A DNA stretch of 64,000 nucleotides, from NCBI RefSeq assembly GCF_038002825.1, contig NZ_JBBODF010000001.1:62001-126000 (forward strand), written 5' to 3'. The position numbers and the translations under genes are program-made. The stretch is from Paenibacillus sp. FSL H8-0048. GTDB taxonomy: Bacteria > Bacillota > Bacilli > Paenibacillales > Paenibacillaceae. Shown in pieces: positions 16,813 through 25,900 of this stretch (within the stretch, counting starts at the first letter, position 1; each line of letters starts with the position of its first letter). The notes under the pieces are model-generated. The model did no database searches, had not been told where the DNA came from, and saw nothing but the letters and a program-made list of their open reading frames with translations.

Positions 16813-17418
16813 TCACCGGCACTCTTCATACCAATCATCTTCAAGATTTTGAATAGTATCCAATAAAAGATCTGAAAATGTTGGAGCTATAAAATATACA
16901 AAATCAGGGTCATGCACATAAAAGATAACTTGCCCAACAGTACCATGTTCTGTTGGGTCCAAGTCTAACATTAAATACATTGCCCCACCTACAACCTGTG
17001 CAAAAGGAAACCAACGCTTGTTAAATAAATAGGGCTTAATACGTGAATCGAGCTTACTAATTTCCTCATCGCTGTAATATTCGCTCATTAAATTATCACG
17101 ATCGCAGAAAAATTTCTTAGTGTCTCTAATATCATCAAAGGAAAGCAAGGTGAATGGAATAACACTATCTCCATATGAAGTATACAAAAGATTAAGCGGA
17201 TAACCGCTGCCATCCTTAATTGCATAAAACGCCTTGAAATCTGTTGGTAACGAAATGCTATAATCTCTTTCAAAGTCGTCAATCTGTTTATCCGTTACTC
17301 CAGTTATCTTCTTGTAATCTTTAAAGTACTCAATGTCTTCATCCACAACTTTTTCAGCTAATAACTCCTCTATTTTTGTATGTAATTCATCGATTTGAGA
17401 AATCTTACTCACCTCCAA
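16813..17418 (-). CDS. SMI1/KNR4 (SUKH) family protein, likely immunity protein
   Basis: A 201-residue soluble acidic protein. The centre has the SUKH signature: ITDKQ-like helix (TGVTDKQIDDFERDYSISLP), DFKAFYAIKDG, then a W-containing strand (NKRWFPFAQVVGGAMYLMLDLDP), and a C-terminal FSDLLLDTI helix. SUKH proteins often act as immunity proteins against polymorphic toxins, binding the toxin domain. No toxin gene is visible next to it, so it may be an orphan antitoxin. The start is unclear: TTG 17418 and GTG 17412 overlap the GGAGG site, and a later non-ATG start is possible. It follows another small gene on the same strand. Confidence 0.75.
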   Translation of the reverse strand: MEVSKISQIDELHTKIEELLAEKVVDEDIEYFKDYKKITGVTDKQIDDFERDYSISLPTDFKAFYAIKDGSGYPLNLLYTSYGDSVIPFTLLSFDDIRDTKKFFCDRDNLMSEYYSDEEISKLDSRIKPYLFNKRWFPFAQVVGGAMYLMLDLDPTEHGTVGQVIFYVHDPDFVYFIAPTFSDLLLDTIQNLEDDWYEECR

Positions 17419-17438
17419 ATAGATTACACCTTAGAATA

Positions 17439-17792
17439 CTAATCGCCGGGCATGTGCCAACCCGTGCCCTCATCCCAAATAACATCCGTATCATCTAGAT
17501 GCACATGCCAATCTCCATTAGAAATACTTCTTCTAATATCCGTCAAACAGGTCAACCAATAAAACAGCGCATGCAATGTATCTTCAAAATTGTCTGATAG
17601 GGGCAGTTTTGTTGCACCTGCAAAGATTACTGTTGGTTCATCCTGGTCATAGTCATACACATGAAATGTTTCTCCAATATCCTTCATCTCAAAATCCGCA
17701 TTGTATTTATCAATAATGGCCGTAATCTCTTGCTTCTCACTGCCCGTAAGGTTATGATTTCTCGTACATGTGTAATAAACAGAAATCCCCAT
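17439..17792 (-). CDS. Hypothetical protein, 117 aa, upstream partner of SUKH gene
   Basis: The ATG at 17792 follows GGAGGAATGTAGC. The product is small, soluble and acidic (IIDKYNADFEMKDIGETFHVYDYDQDEPTVIFAGATKLP read through the frame), with a later aromatic segment LHALFYWLTCLTDIRRSI and a tail of Asp/Trp residues. The family is not recognised. The 20-base gap to the SUKH gene suggests one operon, so both may belong to an immunity cassette. Confidence 0.6.
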   Translation of the reverse strand: MGISVYYTCTRNHNLTGSEKQEITAIIDKYNADFEMKDIGETFHVYDYDQDEPTVIFAGATKLPLSDNFEDTLHALFYWLTCLTDIRRSISNGDWHVHLDDTDVIWDEGTGWHMPGD

Positions 17793-17876
17793 GCTACATT
17801 CCTCCATTATAAAAAATAATCACTCAAGAACTTATATCCTCTTTATTATGCCATATTACCCTATCAACCCAAAATC

Positions 17877-18059
17877 TAACGGACCGGAGAGACCTTATCT
17901 CCGCGAAAACGCCACTTTTTGCAGCTTAACGGACTCAGACGACATTATAGTCTCTCTATGAGACGTTTCGGAGCTGAAGTGCAAAGTATAAGGCCTGTAG
18001 AGTCCGTTACTCGCCCAATTGGCGACTTTCTTCCCAAATAAGAGTACCTCAGTCCGTTA
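17877..18059. repeat. Palindromic intergenic repeat of TAACGGACT units
   Basis: TAACGGAC occurs at 17877 and 17927, and its inverse AGTCCGTTA at 18001 and 18051. Each pair is 50 bases apart, giving two forward and two inverted units. The spacer (17793-18096) has no coding potential. Paenibacillus genomes are known for intergenic palindromes, but this family was not checked. Confidence 0.6.
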
Positions 18060-18096
18060 CGCTAAGCCAAACGCCCCTGAAGAACACACAATTCTG

Positions 18097-18909
18097 TTAT
18101 TCCGATTCCATCCGCAATAACGTCAAGAGATCCTCGCAGATTCCAGGTGTCGTGAATACAACCTCTTCACCATAAAGTTCTACAGGGATGTTATCTGGCA
18201 CCGCTTGTACATGGCAAGTCAATGCTCCCGCCTCCCGTGCAATCAAACCAGCAGCGGCTACGTCCCACGGTGAGAGACTTTCTGTATGAGCATCTAACCT
18301 TCCGGAAGCCACATAACATATGTCTATTGTTGGAGCGGTAAAACGCCTAATGTCACGACAGTTGCTTCTGAGCCGGTTTACTCTTTCGATTGCTGGCTGT
18401 ACTTGGGCTGGATCATGCGGGAAGCCCGTACCAATGACAGCATCTAGTAGGGAAGTACATGTACGAATTCCTAGACGCTCACCATTGCAATACGAGCCTT
18501 GCCCTTTTATACCTACATAGGTACAGTTCAAATCTGGCGCATACACGGCTCCTGCCAGCACTACGCCATCAAGGGCAAAAGCTAACGAAATTCCGTAATG
18601 CGGCAGGTTCCGGGCAAAATTAACGGTTCCATCTAAAGGGTCAATCACCCAAACCGGACCATCAAAATTGAACTTATCCCAGCTATGTACTCCATCTTCC
18701 TCCGAAAGGATTCGATGACCTTGAAATGTAACCTGTATGGCTTCTTGAATAATTCTTTCCGATAGCAAATCAGCCGATGTTACGAGCTCACCTGCATCCT
18801 TGTAATTCACTTCAATTTTTTCACGGTTACGCAGATCGGAAATTCTGTCACCTGCTTTGGTTACGGTCTGTTCTGCAAACAACGCTAATTCTCGAAGGTC
18901 GAACTTCAT
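18097..18909 (-). CDS. Inositol monophosphatase family protein
   Basis: A 270-residue lithium-sensitive-type phosphatase. The metal-binding motifs are intact: LSEEDG (Glu-Glu ligand), WVIDPLDGTVNFAR (the DPxDGT site) and SPWDVAAAGLIAREAG (the WDxAA motif). It removes phosphate from inositol phosphate or related sugar phosphates such as 3'-phosphoadenosine phosphate; the exact substrate is not fixed by sequence. ATG at 18909 is chosen because AAGGAGGAATGG lies 9 bases upstream; the longer frame starting at 18954 has none. It is monocistronic, followed by a palindromic repeat. Confidence 0.88.
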   Translation of the reverse strand: MKFDLRELALFAEQTVTKAGDRISDLRNREKIEVNYKDAGELVTSADLLSERIIQEAIQVTFQGHRILSEEDGVHSWDKFNFDGPVWVIDPLDGTVNFARNLPHYGISLAFALDGVVLAGAVYAPDLNCTYVGIKGQGSYCNGERLGIRTCTSLLDAVIGTGFPHDPAQVQPAIERVNRLRSNCRDIRRFTAPTIDICYVASGRLDAHTESLSPWDVAAAGLIAREAGALTCHVQAVPDNIPVELYGEEVVFTTPGICEDLLTLLRMESE

Positions 18910-19029
18910 TTCGTTCCCATTCCTCCTTGCAGTGCGTAATTTTTTTTCAGACATAGATCATATTCGTGACTCGATATTACATCCCATCTTAAGGTTTTAA
19001 TTTCGTTTTTTACTGTTTGGAACTAGCAT

Positions 19030-19061
19030 TTCGGGATCAGATGGTCACGCAGGAGGAGGGG
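19030..19061 (+). other. Short remnant resembling the sensor kinase gene
   Basis: The stretch from GGGATCAGATGGTCACGCA to GGAGGAGGGG matches 16240-16270 of the HAMP kinase gene except for two or so bases (AGGATCAGGTGGTCACGCA). It is in non-coding spacer 18910-19151, with nothing else recognisable. It may be a relic of a duplicated kinase. Confidence 0.35.
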
Positions 19062-19151
19062 GGAGATAATCACCCGTTTCCGGCTAGTTGAACGCTGGCT
19101 TCGTTTGGTACACATACAATACGGTGAACCTTGCCGCAGGGGGGAGGTTTT

Positions 19152-20147
19152 TTACCGAATAGGTACTGCTAAAACAACATGCAACAATCGATTTACTTTA
19201 ACGTGTTTCGTGATGCATCCGCTTTCCTCTAATAAATCAATGAGCTTGGGGAGTAGAATAGAATCCTCATCACCTTCATGTGGTGTGCTTCCTTCCCCGT
19301 CAATCATCAAATCCGCGACGCAGATCCTTCCGTGAGGTTTTAATACCCTGCGCATCTCCTGAATAGAGAGCAGCATTTGGTCGCTCGTCAGATGGTGCAG
19401 GGCAAAGCTCGAAACAATAAAATCAAACTTCCCGTCAAGGTACGGCAATGCCAGGAAATTGCCAAGCTTGGTCTCCATCTCAGGAAATTTACGCTGGCAC
19501 TCCTTTAGCATTTCGTTGGACTGATCCACCCCAGCCATCACCACGCCTTCATGGATCAGTCGGCCGGCTAAATTTCCCGTACCTGTTCCAATATCCAAAC
19601 CCCTTTCCCCAAGGATGGGCGAGACCCACTTCACGACGATCCGCAGCGCCTCATCATAGTCCCCATATTTCCGTGTGTCCTCTTGAACCAACTGATCGTG
19701 AACGCCGGCCAAACGGTCATACCCCCACTTATCCTTCCATGTCCGTTGTTCTCTCAGTCTTCTCGAACCCTCCGCCAGTATGTAAATGTCGTCAAGCGGA
19801 AGGGTATGGTCCTGCTTGAGGGTTTCAATCATTTGGTCTGTTGTCTCGATAATCTGCTGCATTTCGACCCATTTGGTGAACATGACGGATCGCTGGAGTT
19901 CCAACAAATATCGTAATTGGCTGTTTCCTTTGGCTTCAATATCCAATAGTGCAGTCCTAATATCACTAACTGGCATTCCTAATTCCCGGAGTGCAATGAT
20001 CGTCTGCAAGCGCCAAATGTCTTCTTCGTCAAACCTCCGGTACTGATTGTCAGCTTGTTTGGAAGGAGCTATGAGCCCTTTTTCTTCGTAAAACCGAATC
20101 GCGCGCTGCGATATTTTCAGCATATCAGCGACTTCTTTTATTTTCAT
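19152..20147 (-). CDS. MerR-family regulator fused to a SAM-dependent methyltransferase
   Basis: A 331-residue fusion. Residues 1-70 are a MerR helix-turn-helix (MKIKEVADMLKISQRAIRFYEEKGLIAP), followed by a dimerisation helix (to ~115). Residues ~150-330 are a class I methyltransferase with motif I GLDIGTGTGNLAG, the acidic loop DQSNEML, FDFIVSSFALHHL and the post-motif MRRVLKPHGRICVADL. The start at 20147 follows AAGGGGTC. It is divergent from an MTA/SAH deaminase gene, and the shared spacer holds a promoter with a 19 bp spacer typical for MerR control. SAM or SAH may be its effector; this is inference. MerR-MTase fusions exist in Bacillales with poorly known roles. Confidence 0.88.
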   Translation of the reverse strand: MKIKEVADMLKISQRAIRFYEEKGLIAPSKQADNQYRRFDEEDIWRLQTIIALRELGMPVSDIRTALLDIEAKGNSQLRYLLELQRSVMFTKWVEMQQIIETTDQMIETLKQDHTLPLDDIYILAEGSRRLREQRTWKDKWGYDRLAGVHDQLVQEDTRKYGDYDEALRIVVKWVSPILGERGLDIGTGTGNLAGRLIHEGVVMAGVDQSNEMLKECQRKFPEMETKLGNFLALPYLDGKFDFIVSSFALHHLTSDQMLLSIQEMRRVLKPHGRICVADLMIDGEGSTPHEGDEDSILLPKLIDLLEESGCITKHVKVNRLLHVVLAVPIR

Positions 20148-20168
20148 GAGACAGACCCCTTTATGTTC

Positions 20169-20199
20169 TTGACCCTCACTCAACGTCAAGGTTTAGTAT
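20169..20199 (+). promoter_or_regulatory. MerR-type promoter with 19 bp spacer
   Basis: TTGACC (20169-20174) and TAGTAT (20194-20199) are 19 bp apart, the long spacer that MerR activators compensate by DNA distortion. The spacer contains CCCTCAC-TCAA-CGTCAAGG, an imperfect dyad. It points at the deaminase gene. Confidence 0.6.
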
Positions 20200-20225
20200 A
20201 AACCCTAGAAAAGGAGGCTGTCACG

Positions 20226-21512
20226 ATGAAGACGTTAATCAAAGGCGCGACCATCTTAAGCATGGGGAACGAGGAGCCCTATATCGGAGATATTCTCATC
20301 GACGGGGACCTCATAGCGGACATTCAGTCCATCATATCCACCGGGGCAGATGTGGTCATTCATGGCGGGGGGATGGCAGCAATGCCTGGGCTAATCAACG
20401 CTCACCAACACACACCTATGAGCTTGTTGCGGGGATTTTCCGACGATTTGAAGCTTATGGATTGGTTGAACCAGAAAATGCTCCCTGCTGAAGCGCGAAT
20501 GACGCCAGAGGATATCTATTGGGGAGCGAAGCTCGCGATGGCGGAGATGATTAAATCGGGTACGACTACCTTCGCCGACATGTACATCCACATGAATGAA
20601 ATCGCGGCAGCGGTAGAAGAGGTCGGTATGAGGGCTTCTTTAACACGGGGGCTCACCTTTCTCGAAAATGACGGAGGGCGGCGAATGTCGGAGGCGCTTG
20701 ATCTCGTTCGTCACTGGAGCGGTGCAGCGGAAGGCAGAATTACGACCATGCTAGGTCCGCATTCCCCTTACACTGTTCCTCCGCAGCCCTTTAGAGAGAT
20801 TATCGATTGGGCGGAGCAGGAGGACATACCGTTACATACTCATTTGGCCGAAACGAAAGAAGAAGTCTTTCAGATTCGGGAAAAGTATAATCAGACCCCA
20901 ACCGAATATTTATATCACCTCGGTCTATTTGAAAAAGCGCATGTGCTCCTCGCACATAGCGTGCATCTAAATCGCCGTGATATCGGTTATCTGAAGAGTA
21001 TGCGGGGCGGAGTGTCCCATAATCCAGTGAGCAATCTCAAGCTTGGCTGCGGCATAGCGCCGATCAAGGATATGGCTGACCAAGGGATTACGATAGGCTT
21101 AGGCACAGATGGGGCGGGTAGCGCCACCACGTTAGATATGTTCGAGGAGATCCGGGCGGCAACATGGCTGCAAAAGTTGGATTACGGCGACCCTACGAAG
21201 CTTCCTGCTCTGGATGCTCTTCGCATGGCGACGGCCGGAAGTGCAGAGTTGCTGCGCATCGCCCATGAGGTGGGCACGCTTGAAATCGGGAAGAAGGCAG
21301 ATATCATCTTGCTTGATATGAGAAAACCGCACTTGCAGCCTATACACAACATCCATTCACTGCTCGCATACAGCGCTAACGGAGCGGACGTGGACACCAC
21401 CATCGTTAACGGAAAAGTGTTGATGCAAGGCCGTCAACTGCTCACTATTGATGAAGACGAGTTATTGGAGCAAGTGTCGCTGCGCTCTAAGCGTATCGTT
21501 GAAGGCATTTAA
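20226..21512 (+). CDS. mtaD: Amidohydrolase, MTA/S-adenosylhomocysteine deaminase-like
   Basis: A 428-residue cyclic amidohydrolase. Zinc ligands are H60 and H62 in INAHQHTPM, H204/H206 in PLHTHLAET, a histidine in LAHSVHL and D295 in LGTDGAGS. The AEMIKSGTTTFADMY segment and GKKADIILLDM tail are typical of MtaD/SsnA-type enzymes, which deaminate 5'-methylthioadenosine or SAH to inosyl derivatives. The family usually has NAHTHT; a Gln replaces the Thr here, outside the ligands. RBS AAAGGAGG, ATG at 20226. Its expression is probably governed by the divergent MerR-methyltransferase, linking SAM use and adenosyl salvage. Confidence 0.85.
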   Translation: MKTLIKGATILSMGNEEPYIGDILIDGDLIADIQSIISTGADVVIHGGGMAAMPGLINAHQHTPMSLLRGFSDDLKLMDWLNQKMLPAEARMTPEDIYWGAKLAMAEMIKSGTTTFADMYIHMNEIAAAVEEVGMRASLTRGLTFLENDGGRRMSEALDLVRHWSGAAEGRITTMLGPHSPYTVPPQPFREIIDWAEQEDIPLHTHLAETKEEVFQIREKYNQTPTEYLYHLGLFEKAHVLLAHSVHLNRRDIGYLKSMRGGVSHNPVSNLKLGCGIAPIKDMADQGITIGLGTDGAGSATTLDMFEEIRAATWLQKLDYGDPTKLPALDALRMATAGSAELLRIAHEVGTLEIGKKADIILLDMRKPHLQPIHNIHSLLAYSANGADVDTTIVNGKVLMQGRQLLTIDEDELLEQVSLRSKRIVEGI

Positions 21513-21731
21513 TTACTATACAGAATGAATAATGATTTTTATGTTTCTGGATAGACTGTAACTACAGAGAATATTTGGGCTTCAGGCCGCTGTTGTCCCC
21601 AGATTTCTCTGTTAACCGCTCCGACAGTTTCAAAATTTCACTCCATCACTTCTCACTGTCTTTTTATTTGAAAAAGTTCAATTTGTATAGGTAATAGCTT
21701 CTTTTCATGAAGGTCTATTCCCTAAAAATAA

Positions 21732-21767
21732 AAACAAGTTCATGTGCTTCTTAGCATGAACTTGTTT
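21732..21767. terminator. Bidirectional terminator
   Basis: A perfect 13-bp stem AAACAAGTTCATG / CATGAACTTGTTT, with T and A runs on either side. It lies between the convergent deaminase and XRE genes. Confidence 0.8.
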
Positions 21768-21777
21768 AGATTGCAGA

Positions 21778-22002
21778 TTATTCTTTTTTTGTAGGATAAC
21801 GCTTAGGGCTATCAGTCTGCCCCAAGATATAATCGATGCTAACATTATGGAAAGTAGCCAGCGTAATCAATACGGCGCTAGGAACATCCAAATTCCCATT
21901 CTCGTATCGGGAATAAGTGGCTTGTGTAATTTTTAAAAGTTCAGCCATTTGTTGTTGTGTCAGATCTTTGTCTTCGCGTAAGCCGCGGATTCTTTCGTAC
22001 AT
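21778..22002 (-). CDS. XRE-family regulator, copy 1
   Basis: A 74-residue Cro/CI-type helix-turn-helix protein: LREDKDLTQQQMAELLKITQATYSRYENGNLDVPSAVLITLATFHNVSIDYILG, with the recognition helix at TQATYSRYENG. It is nearly identical to the gene 150 bases away (copy 2), differing mainly in the ends (MYERIRG and DSPKRYPTKKE). Such small XRE proteins act as dimers on palindromes. A perfect dyad TTTATGCGA/TCGCATAAA lies just upstream of it, likely its own operator. Neither ends in any ligand domain. Confidence 0.85.
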   Translation of the reverse strand: MYERIRGLREDKDLTQQQMAELLKITQATYSRYENGNLDVPSAVLITLATFHNVSIDYILGQTDSPKRYPTKKE

Positions 22003-22025
22003 TGCTCATCACCCAAGCCAAGTTT

Positions 22026-22073
22026 ACGTTATGCGTAAGTTGCATATTGTTATTTATGCGATTTTCGCATAAA
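22026..22073 (-). promoter_or_regulatory. Operator-like palindromes upstream of XRE copy 1
   Basis: Perfect arms TTTATGCGA (22053-22061) and TCGCATAAA (22065-22073) are separated by TTT. A weaker half-site TTATGCGTAAGTTGCATA lies at 22029-22046. The same pair of sites recurs upstream of XRE copy 2. Confidence 0.65.
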
Positions 22074-22152
22074 AATTATGCATGACTGAGTTTTAGAGTA
22101 CGAACGTGTTGGTAGGGAGAGGCTATTCATATGAGTTCGCTTCTGTTCCAGT

Positions 22153-22377
22153 TTAATCATATGCAGGAGGATAACGCGTAGGGGTGGTGGTCTGTCCTAG
22201 AATATAGTCAACACTAACATTATGGAAATTAGCTAGCTTAATCAGAACAGCGCTAGGAAGGTCCAAATTCCCATTCTCATAGCGAGAATAGGTGGTTTGT
22301 GTAATATGTAATAACTCAGCCATTTGTTGCTGTGTTAGATCTTTATCTTCGCGTAAGTCACGGATCTTTAAATACAA
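22153..22377 (-). CDS. XRE-family regulator, copy 2
   Basis: A 74-residue paralogue of the preceding XRE gene (LREDKDLTQQQMAELLHITQTTYSRYENG). The tandem arrangement and shared upstream operators point to a recent duplication. Between the copies there is no other gene. It is divergent from a small DUF6809-like gene, which it may regulate by the shared palindromic operator; a role for the neighbouring STAND defence gene is possible but unproven. Confidence 0.85.
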   Translation of the reverse strand: MYLKIRDLREDKDLTQQQMAELLHITQTTYSRYENGNLDLPSAVLIKLANFHNVSVDYILGQTTTPTRYPPAYD

Positions 22378-22403
22378 TGCTCATCACCCAAGCTAAGTGT
22401 ACT

Positions 22404-22448
22404 TTATGCGAAAATTGCATATTGTATTTTATGCGGTTTTCGCATAAA
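22404..22448 (-). promoter_or_regulatory. Operator-like palindromes upstream of XRE copy 2
   Basis: TTTATGCG (22428-22435) and CGCATAAA (22441-22448) are perfect arms around GTTTT. TTTATGCGAAAATTGCATA lies at 22404-22422 as a second, imperfect site. The dyad is shared with the divergent small gene. Confidence 0.65.
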
Positions 22449-22489
22449 ATTAATTCATGTTAGGGGGAAAGTCCACAGAAGGAGGTCTG

Positions 22490-22771
22490 ATGATCATTAT
22501 TTTGGAGGATTTTTATTACGGCAAATTGCGCCCGAATGAATTGAACAATACATGTAATCCTGAGGTACAGAAGATTGATCAGAACATTATTGATTTATTG
22601 CAGGTGCTCAAAGAAAGACTACCCGAAGAAGAATTTAAACAAGTGGAGCAACTATATGATTTACAAAGTGACTCAAATTCTTTACAGTCAGCTTTATCTT
22701 TTATCCAAGGTTATAAAATAGGTGCGTTAATGATGATTGAGGTGTTTGGTGGGGAGAAGGGAGTTGAATAA
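22490..22771 (+). CDS. Small hypothetical protein, DUF6809-like, 93 aa
   Basis: The ATG at 22490 is preferred (AAGGAGGTCTG just upstream); a longer frame from 22457 lacks a site. The product reads MIIILEDFYYGKLRPNELNN followed by a helical acidic body (IDLLQVLKERLPEEEFKQVEQLYDLQSD) and ends SFIQGYKIGALMMIEVFGG, the pattern of the small DUF6809 family seen near phage-type XRE regulators. Its function is unknown. It is followed by a terminator, so it is not co-transcribed with the STAND gene. Confidence 0.6.
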   Translation: MIIILEDFYYGKLRPNELNNTCNPEVQKIDQNIIDLLQVLKERLPEEEFKQVEQLYDLQSDSNSLQSALSFIQGYKIGALMMIEVFGGEKGVE

Positions 22772-22797
22772 TACTAGTCATGTAATGATAAGTAAGT

Positions 22798-22828
22798 AAA
22801 CCGGAGCGAAGTTAAGCTTCGGTTTTTT
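22798..22828 (+). terminator. Rho-independent terminator
   Basis: An imperfect CGAAG/CTTCG-cored stem (AACCG...GCGAAG / GCTTCGGTT) followed by seven Ts. It lies between the DUF6809-like and the STAND genes. Confidence 0.6.
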
Positions 22829-22972
22829 TGTGCAGAAACCCAACGGGGTTATTTGAGATAAGCACATTAAATTAATCTTTTAAGTACAAACAAACGTTCT
22901 TTAAAATATATACATCAAATGATAGAATAGCTTTATGGTAATTTATTGAATTAATTGATTGGGGGCTAATGT

Positions 22973-25900
22973 ATGCCGTATCCAACCGGGGGCAGGGGAG
23001 ATAAACTTGGTAACAGGTATGAATATAGATATGCAGTGTACCAAATACTTCAGGTGTTAGATGAAAAGATTGATTATTTAATTCTAGAAGCCCTCGGTGA
23101 CGATGAGCAAGGCATTGATATATGGGTTGGTTACAAGAATGGGAGTAGAGAAGGCCAACAGTGTAAAGGAAGAAGTGGAAGTAAAGAATATTGGGAGTTT
23201 GGCACTGCAAATGCCAAAGGAATCTTTGCAAATTGGAAACTTCAATTAGAAAGAGATGCAACAATTTCGGTATCCCTAGTCTCTCCCTTAGCTTTTACTT
23301 TATTAGAGGACTTAATAACTAGGGCAAAGAGTACTAGTAGTTCACCAAAAGACTTTTATCACAGTCGTATTCCTGATGCGAGTAAAGAGGTTAATAATTT
23401 TTTCGAAAATTTCTGTAAAGCAATGGGGATAAATCCTAATCTTGATTCCGATCTTAAGAAATGTATAGCATATTTACGGAGAATACATTATCGACAATTT
23501 CCAGACACTCAATTAAAGGAAATAATGATATCAAAAATAAGTTTGTTGTTCATTGGAAATGAAGAAGAGATATACGATACTTTAGTGTCTTGGATGGTTG
23601 AAGGGACTATGTATGGTAAAGAGATCAATTCATCTGTATTACATAAATTTTTTGAAGAAAGAGGAATAATACTAAAAGAACTTGCAAAGGATACTCGAAT
23701 TATTCCTAGAATTAAAGAACTAAATAGGGAGTATAGGTCATCTTTTACTCCATTTAAAGGAGAGTTAATAAATAGACAGGAATTCGAAAAATGTAGAGAA
23801 CAAATAGATTTTGGAAATTCAATATTAATACATGGAAAAGCCGGTTATGGAAAAAGTGGTTGCACTGAAGATATCATTAATTACTGCTTAGAGAATACAA
23901 TACCATATCTAGCTATAAAGTTAGACAAACGCATTCCAAGTAACAATGCCGAAAAATGGGGAGAAAATTTAGGGTTACCGGCCTCTATTGCTCATTGTAT
24001 TCATAGTGTTTCCAAAACAGAAAGGTCAGTGGTCATTCTAGACCAATTGGATGCTCTACGTTGGACTCAAGCGCATTCAAGAGATGCCCTGTTGGTATGT
24101 AATCAGATAATTAATCAAGTAGAGCAATTAAACCTTGAAAGAAGTAATAAAATATCTATTGTTTTTGTTTGCAGAACATACGACTTGGAAAACGATAATA
24201 ATATCAAATCATTGTTTTTGAACAGCGATAATAAGAATAAAATTCAGTGGAAAAAGATTAGAATTAATGAATTAAATGAGGAAACAGTTCAAAATATTAT
24301 TGGCACAGAGTACAGTGGGTTAACAAACAAATTGAAACAAATACTTAAAATACCAAGCAATATTTTTATTTGGAGTAAATTAGACAAAGGGAATATTTAC
24401 AATGAGTTTTCAACAGCGAATCATTTAATAACTGCTTGGTGGCTACAACTAAAAAGAAATTGCAATCAACTAGGTATTAGTGAAACAGAGGTAAACATAA
24501 CAAAAGAAAGGTTAGTAAGTCATTTTAATAAAATCGGACGAATTTCAATTCCTCGAATGCTTCTACATGATAATATATCAGTTTTGGATCATTTATCTTC
24601 TAACGGTTTTCTGGTAATACAAGACAATAAGATTTCATTTGCTCACCAGTCCATATTAGACTATTTCTTGGTTGAAAAGATGTTAACTGAGTATTATGAA
24701 ACTGAAGATATATTAGGGGCTATTGGAGGTAAAGAACAGCAGACCCCTGGAAAAAGATATCAGGTGCAGATGCTACTGCAGAATCTTAACGAACAGTGTA
24801 GTGAAGATTTTCTTAAAGCAGGTCAAACAATGTTATCTTCTGATCAGGTTAGATATAGTCTTAAATTTGTCTTTTTTGAAATATTAAATCAGTTAGACAC
24901 TATAGACGAAAATATTCAAACTTATATATTAGAAAATTGTGAAAGTGACTTATACAGTAAGCATATAATAAATAATGTCGTTTACACTAAACCACAATAT
25001 ATTAGACTACTTAGAGATCATGGGTATTTAGATAAATGGTTTAGTGATCCTGAAAAAAAGAATATTGCATTAAAGCTTGTAATCAATCTCTCTCCAAATT
25101 ATGAAGTCAAAGATGTTGAATTTATAGTAGAACATTTATTTAAATCAGAAGAAGATGATATGGAGTTTTTTCGATGCTTTTCACACAATATAAATTATGA
25201 TTCAGATGAGATGTTTGAACTTCGTATGGAGTTTTATAACAAATATCCTCAACTGGCTGATACGCATATGGACATTAAGGCAATGCTGAAAAAATGTGAA
25301 ATGAGAACAATAAGAGTTTTAGCATTTTTATTGAATAATCAACTCAAGCGACAGAGTCAAAGTATATATAGATATGTGGATGAATTCCTAGAAGAAGATT
25401 CTGAAATATTTATAAAAAATGGAATGGATGTAATCAACATATTATTGCCGTATATTCCTACGTCAGACGATGGGATGCTAAATTATAGTGATTGGTCTGC
25501 TAGAAGTAATTATAGAAGAAGCTTAGAGAGAGCAAGTATTGGAATTATTAAAAAAGCTAATTCAGCAATAATTGCTAATGATCCGGACTTATTTTTAAAT
25601 CGCTATGATGAATATATGGGGAAAGGCAAAGCAATCTTTAATGAATTGATATTAGATGGAATTTGTAATTTCCCACATACGTATAGTGATTTTATTATTG
25701 AATACTTAAGTATTGATTTTGATAATAACGTTTTTGAAAAAACAAGTGGTAATGGTGATGAGTTATTATTAGCCAAAAGGATATTAATCAGACATTCTGA
25801 AACATGCAAACAAGAGGTTTTTGGGATGCTAGAATATAAGGTAATAAGCTACATTTCTCCACGAGCAAAAGATATGTATCGTAGAAGAATTGAATACAAT

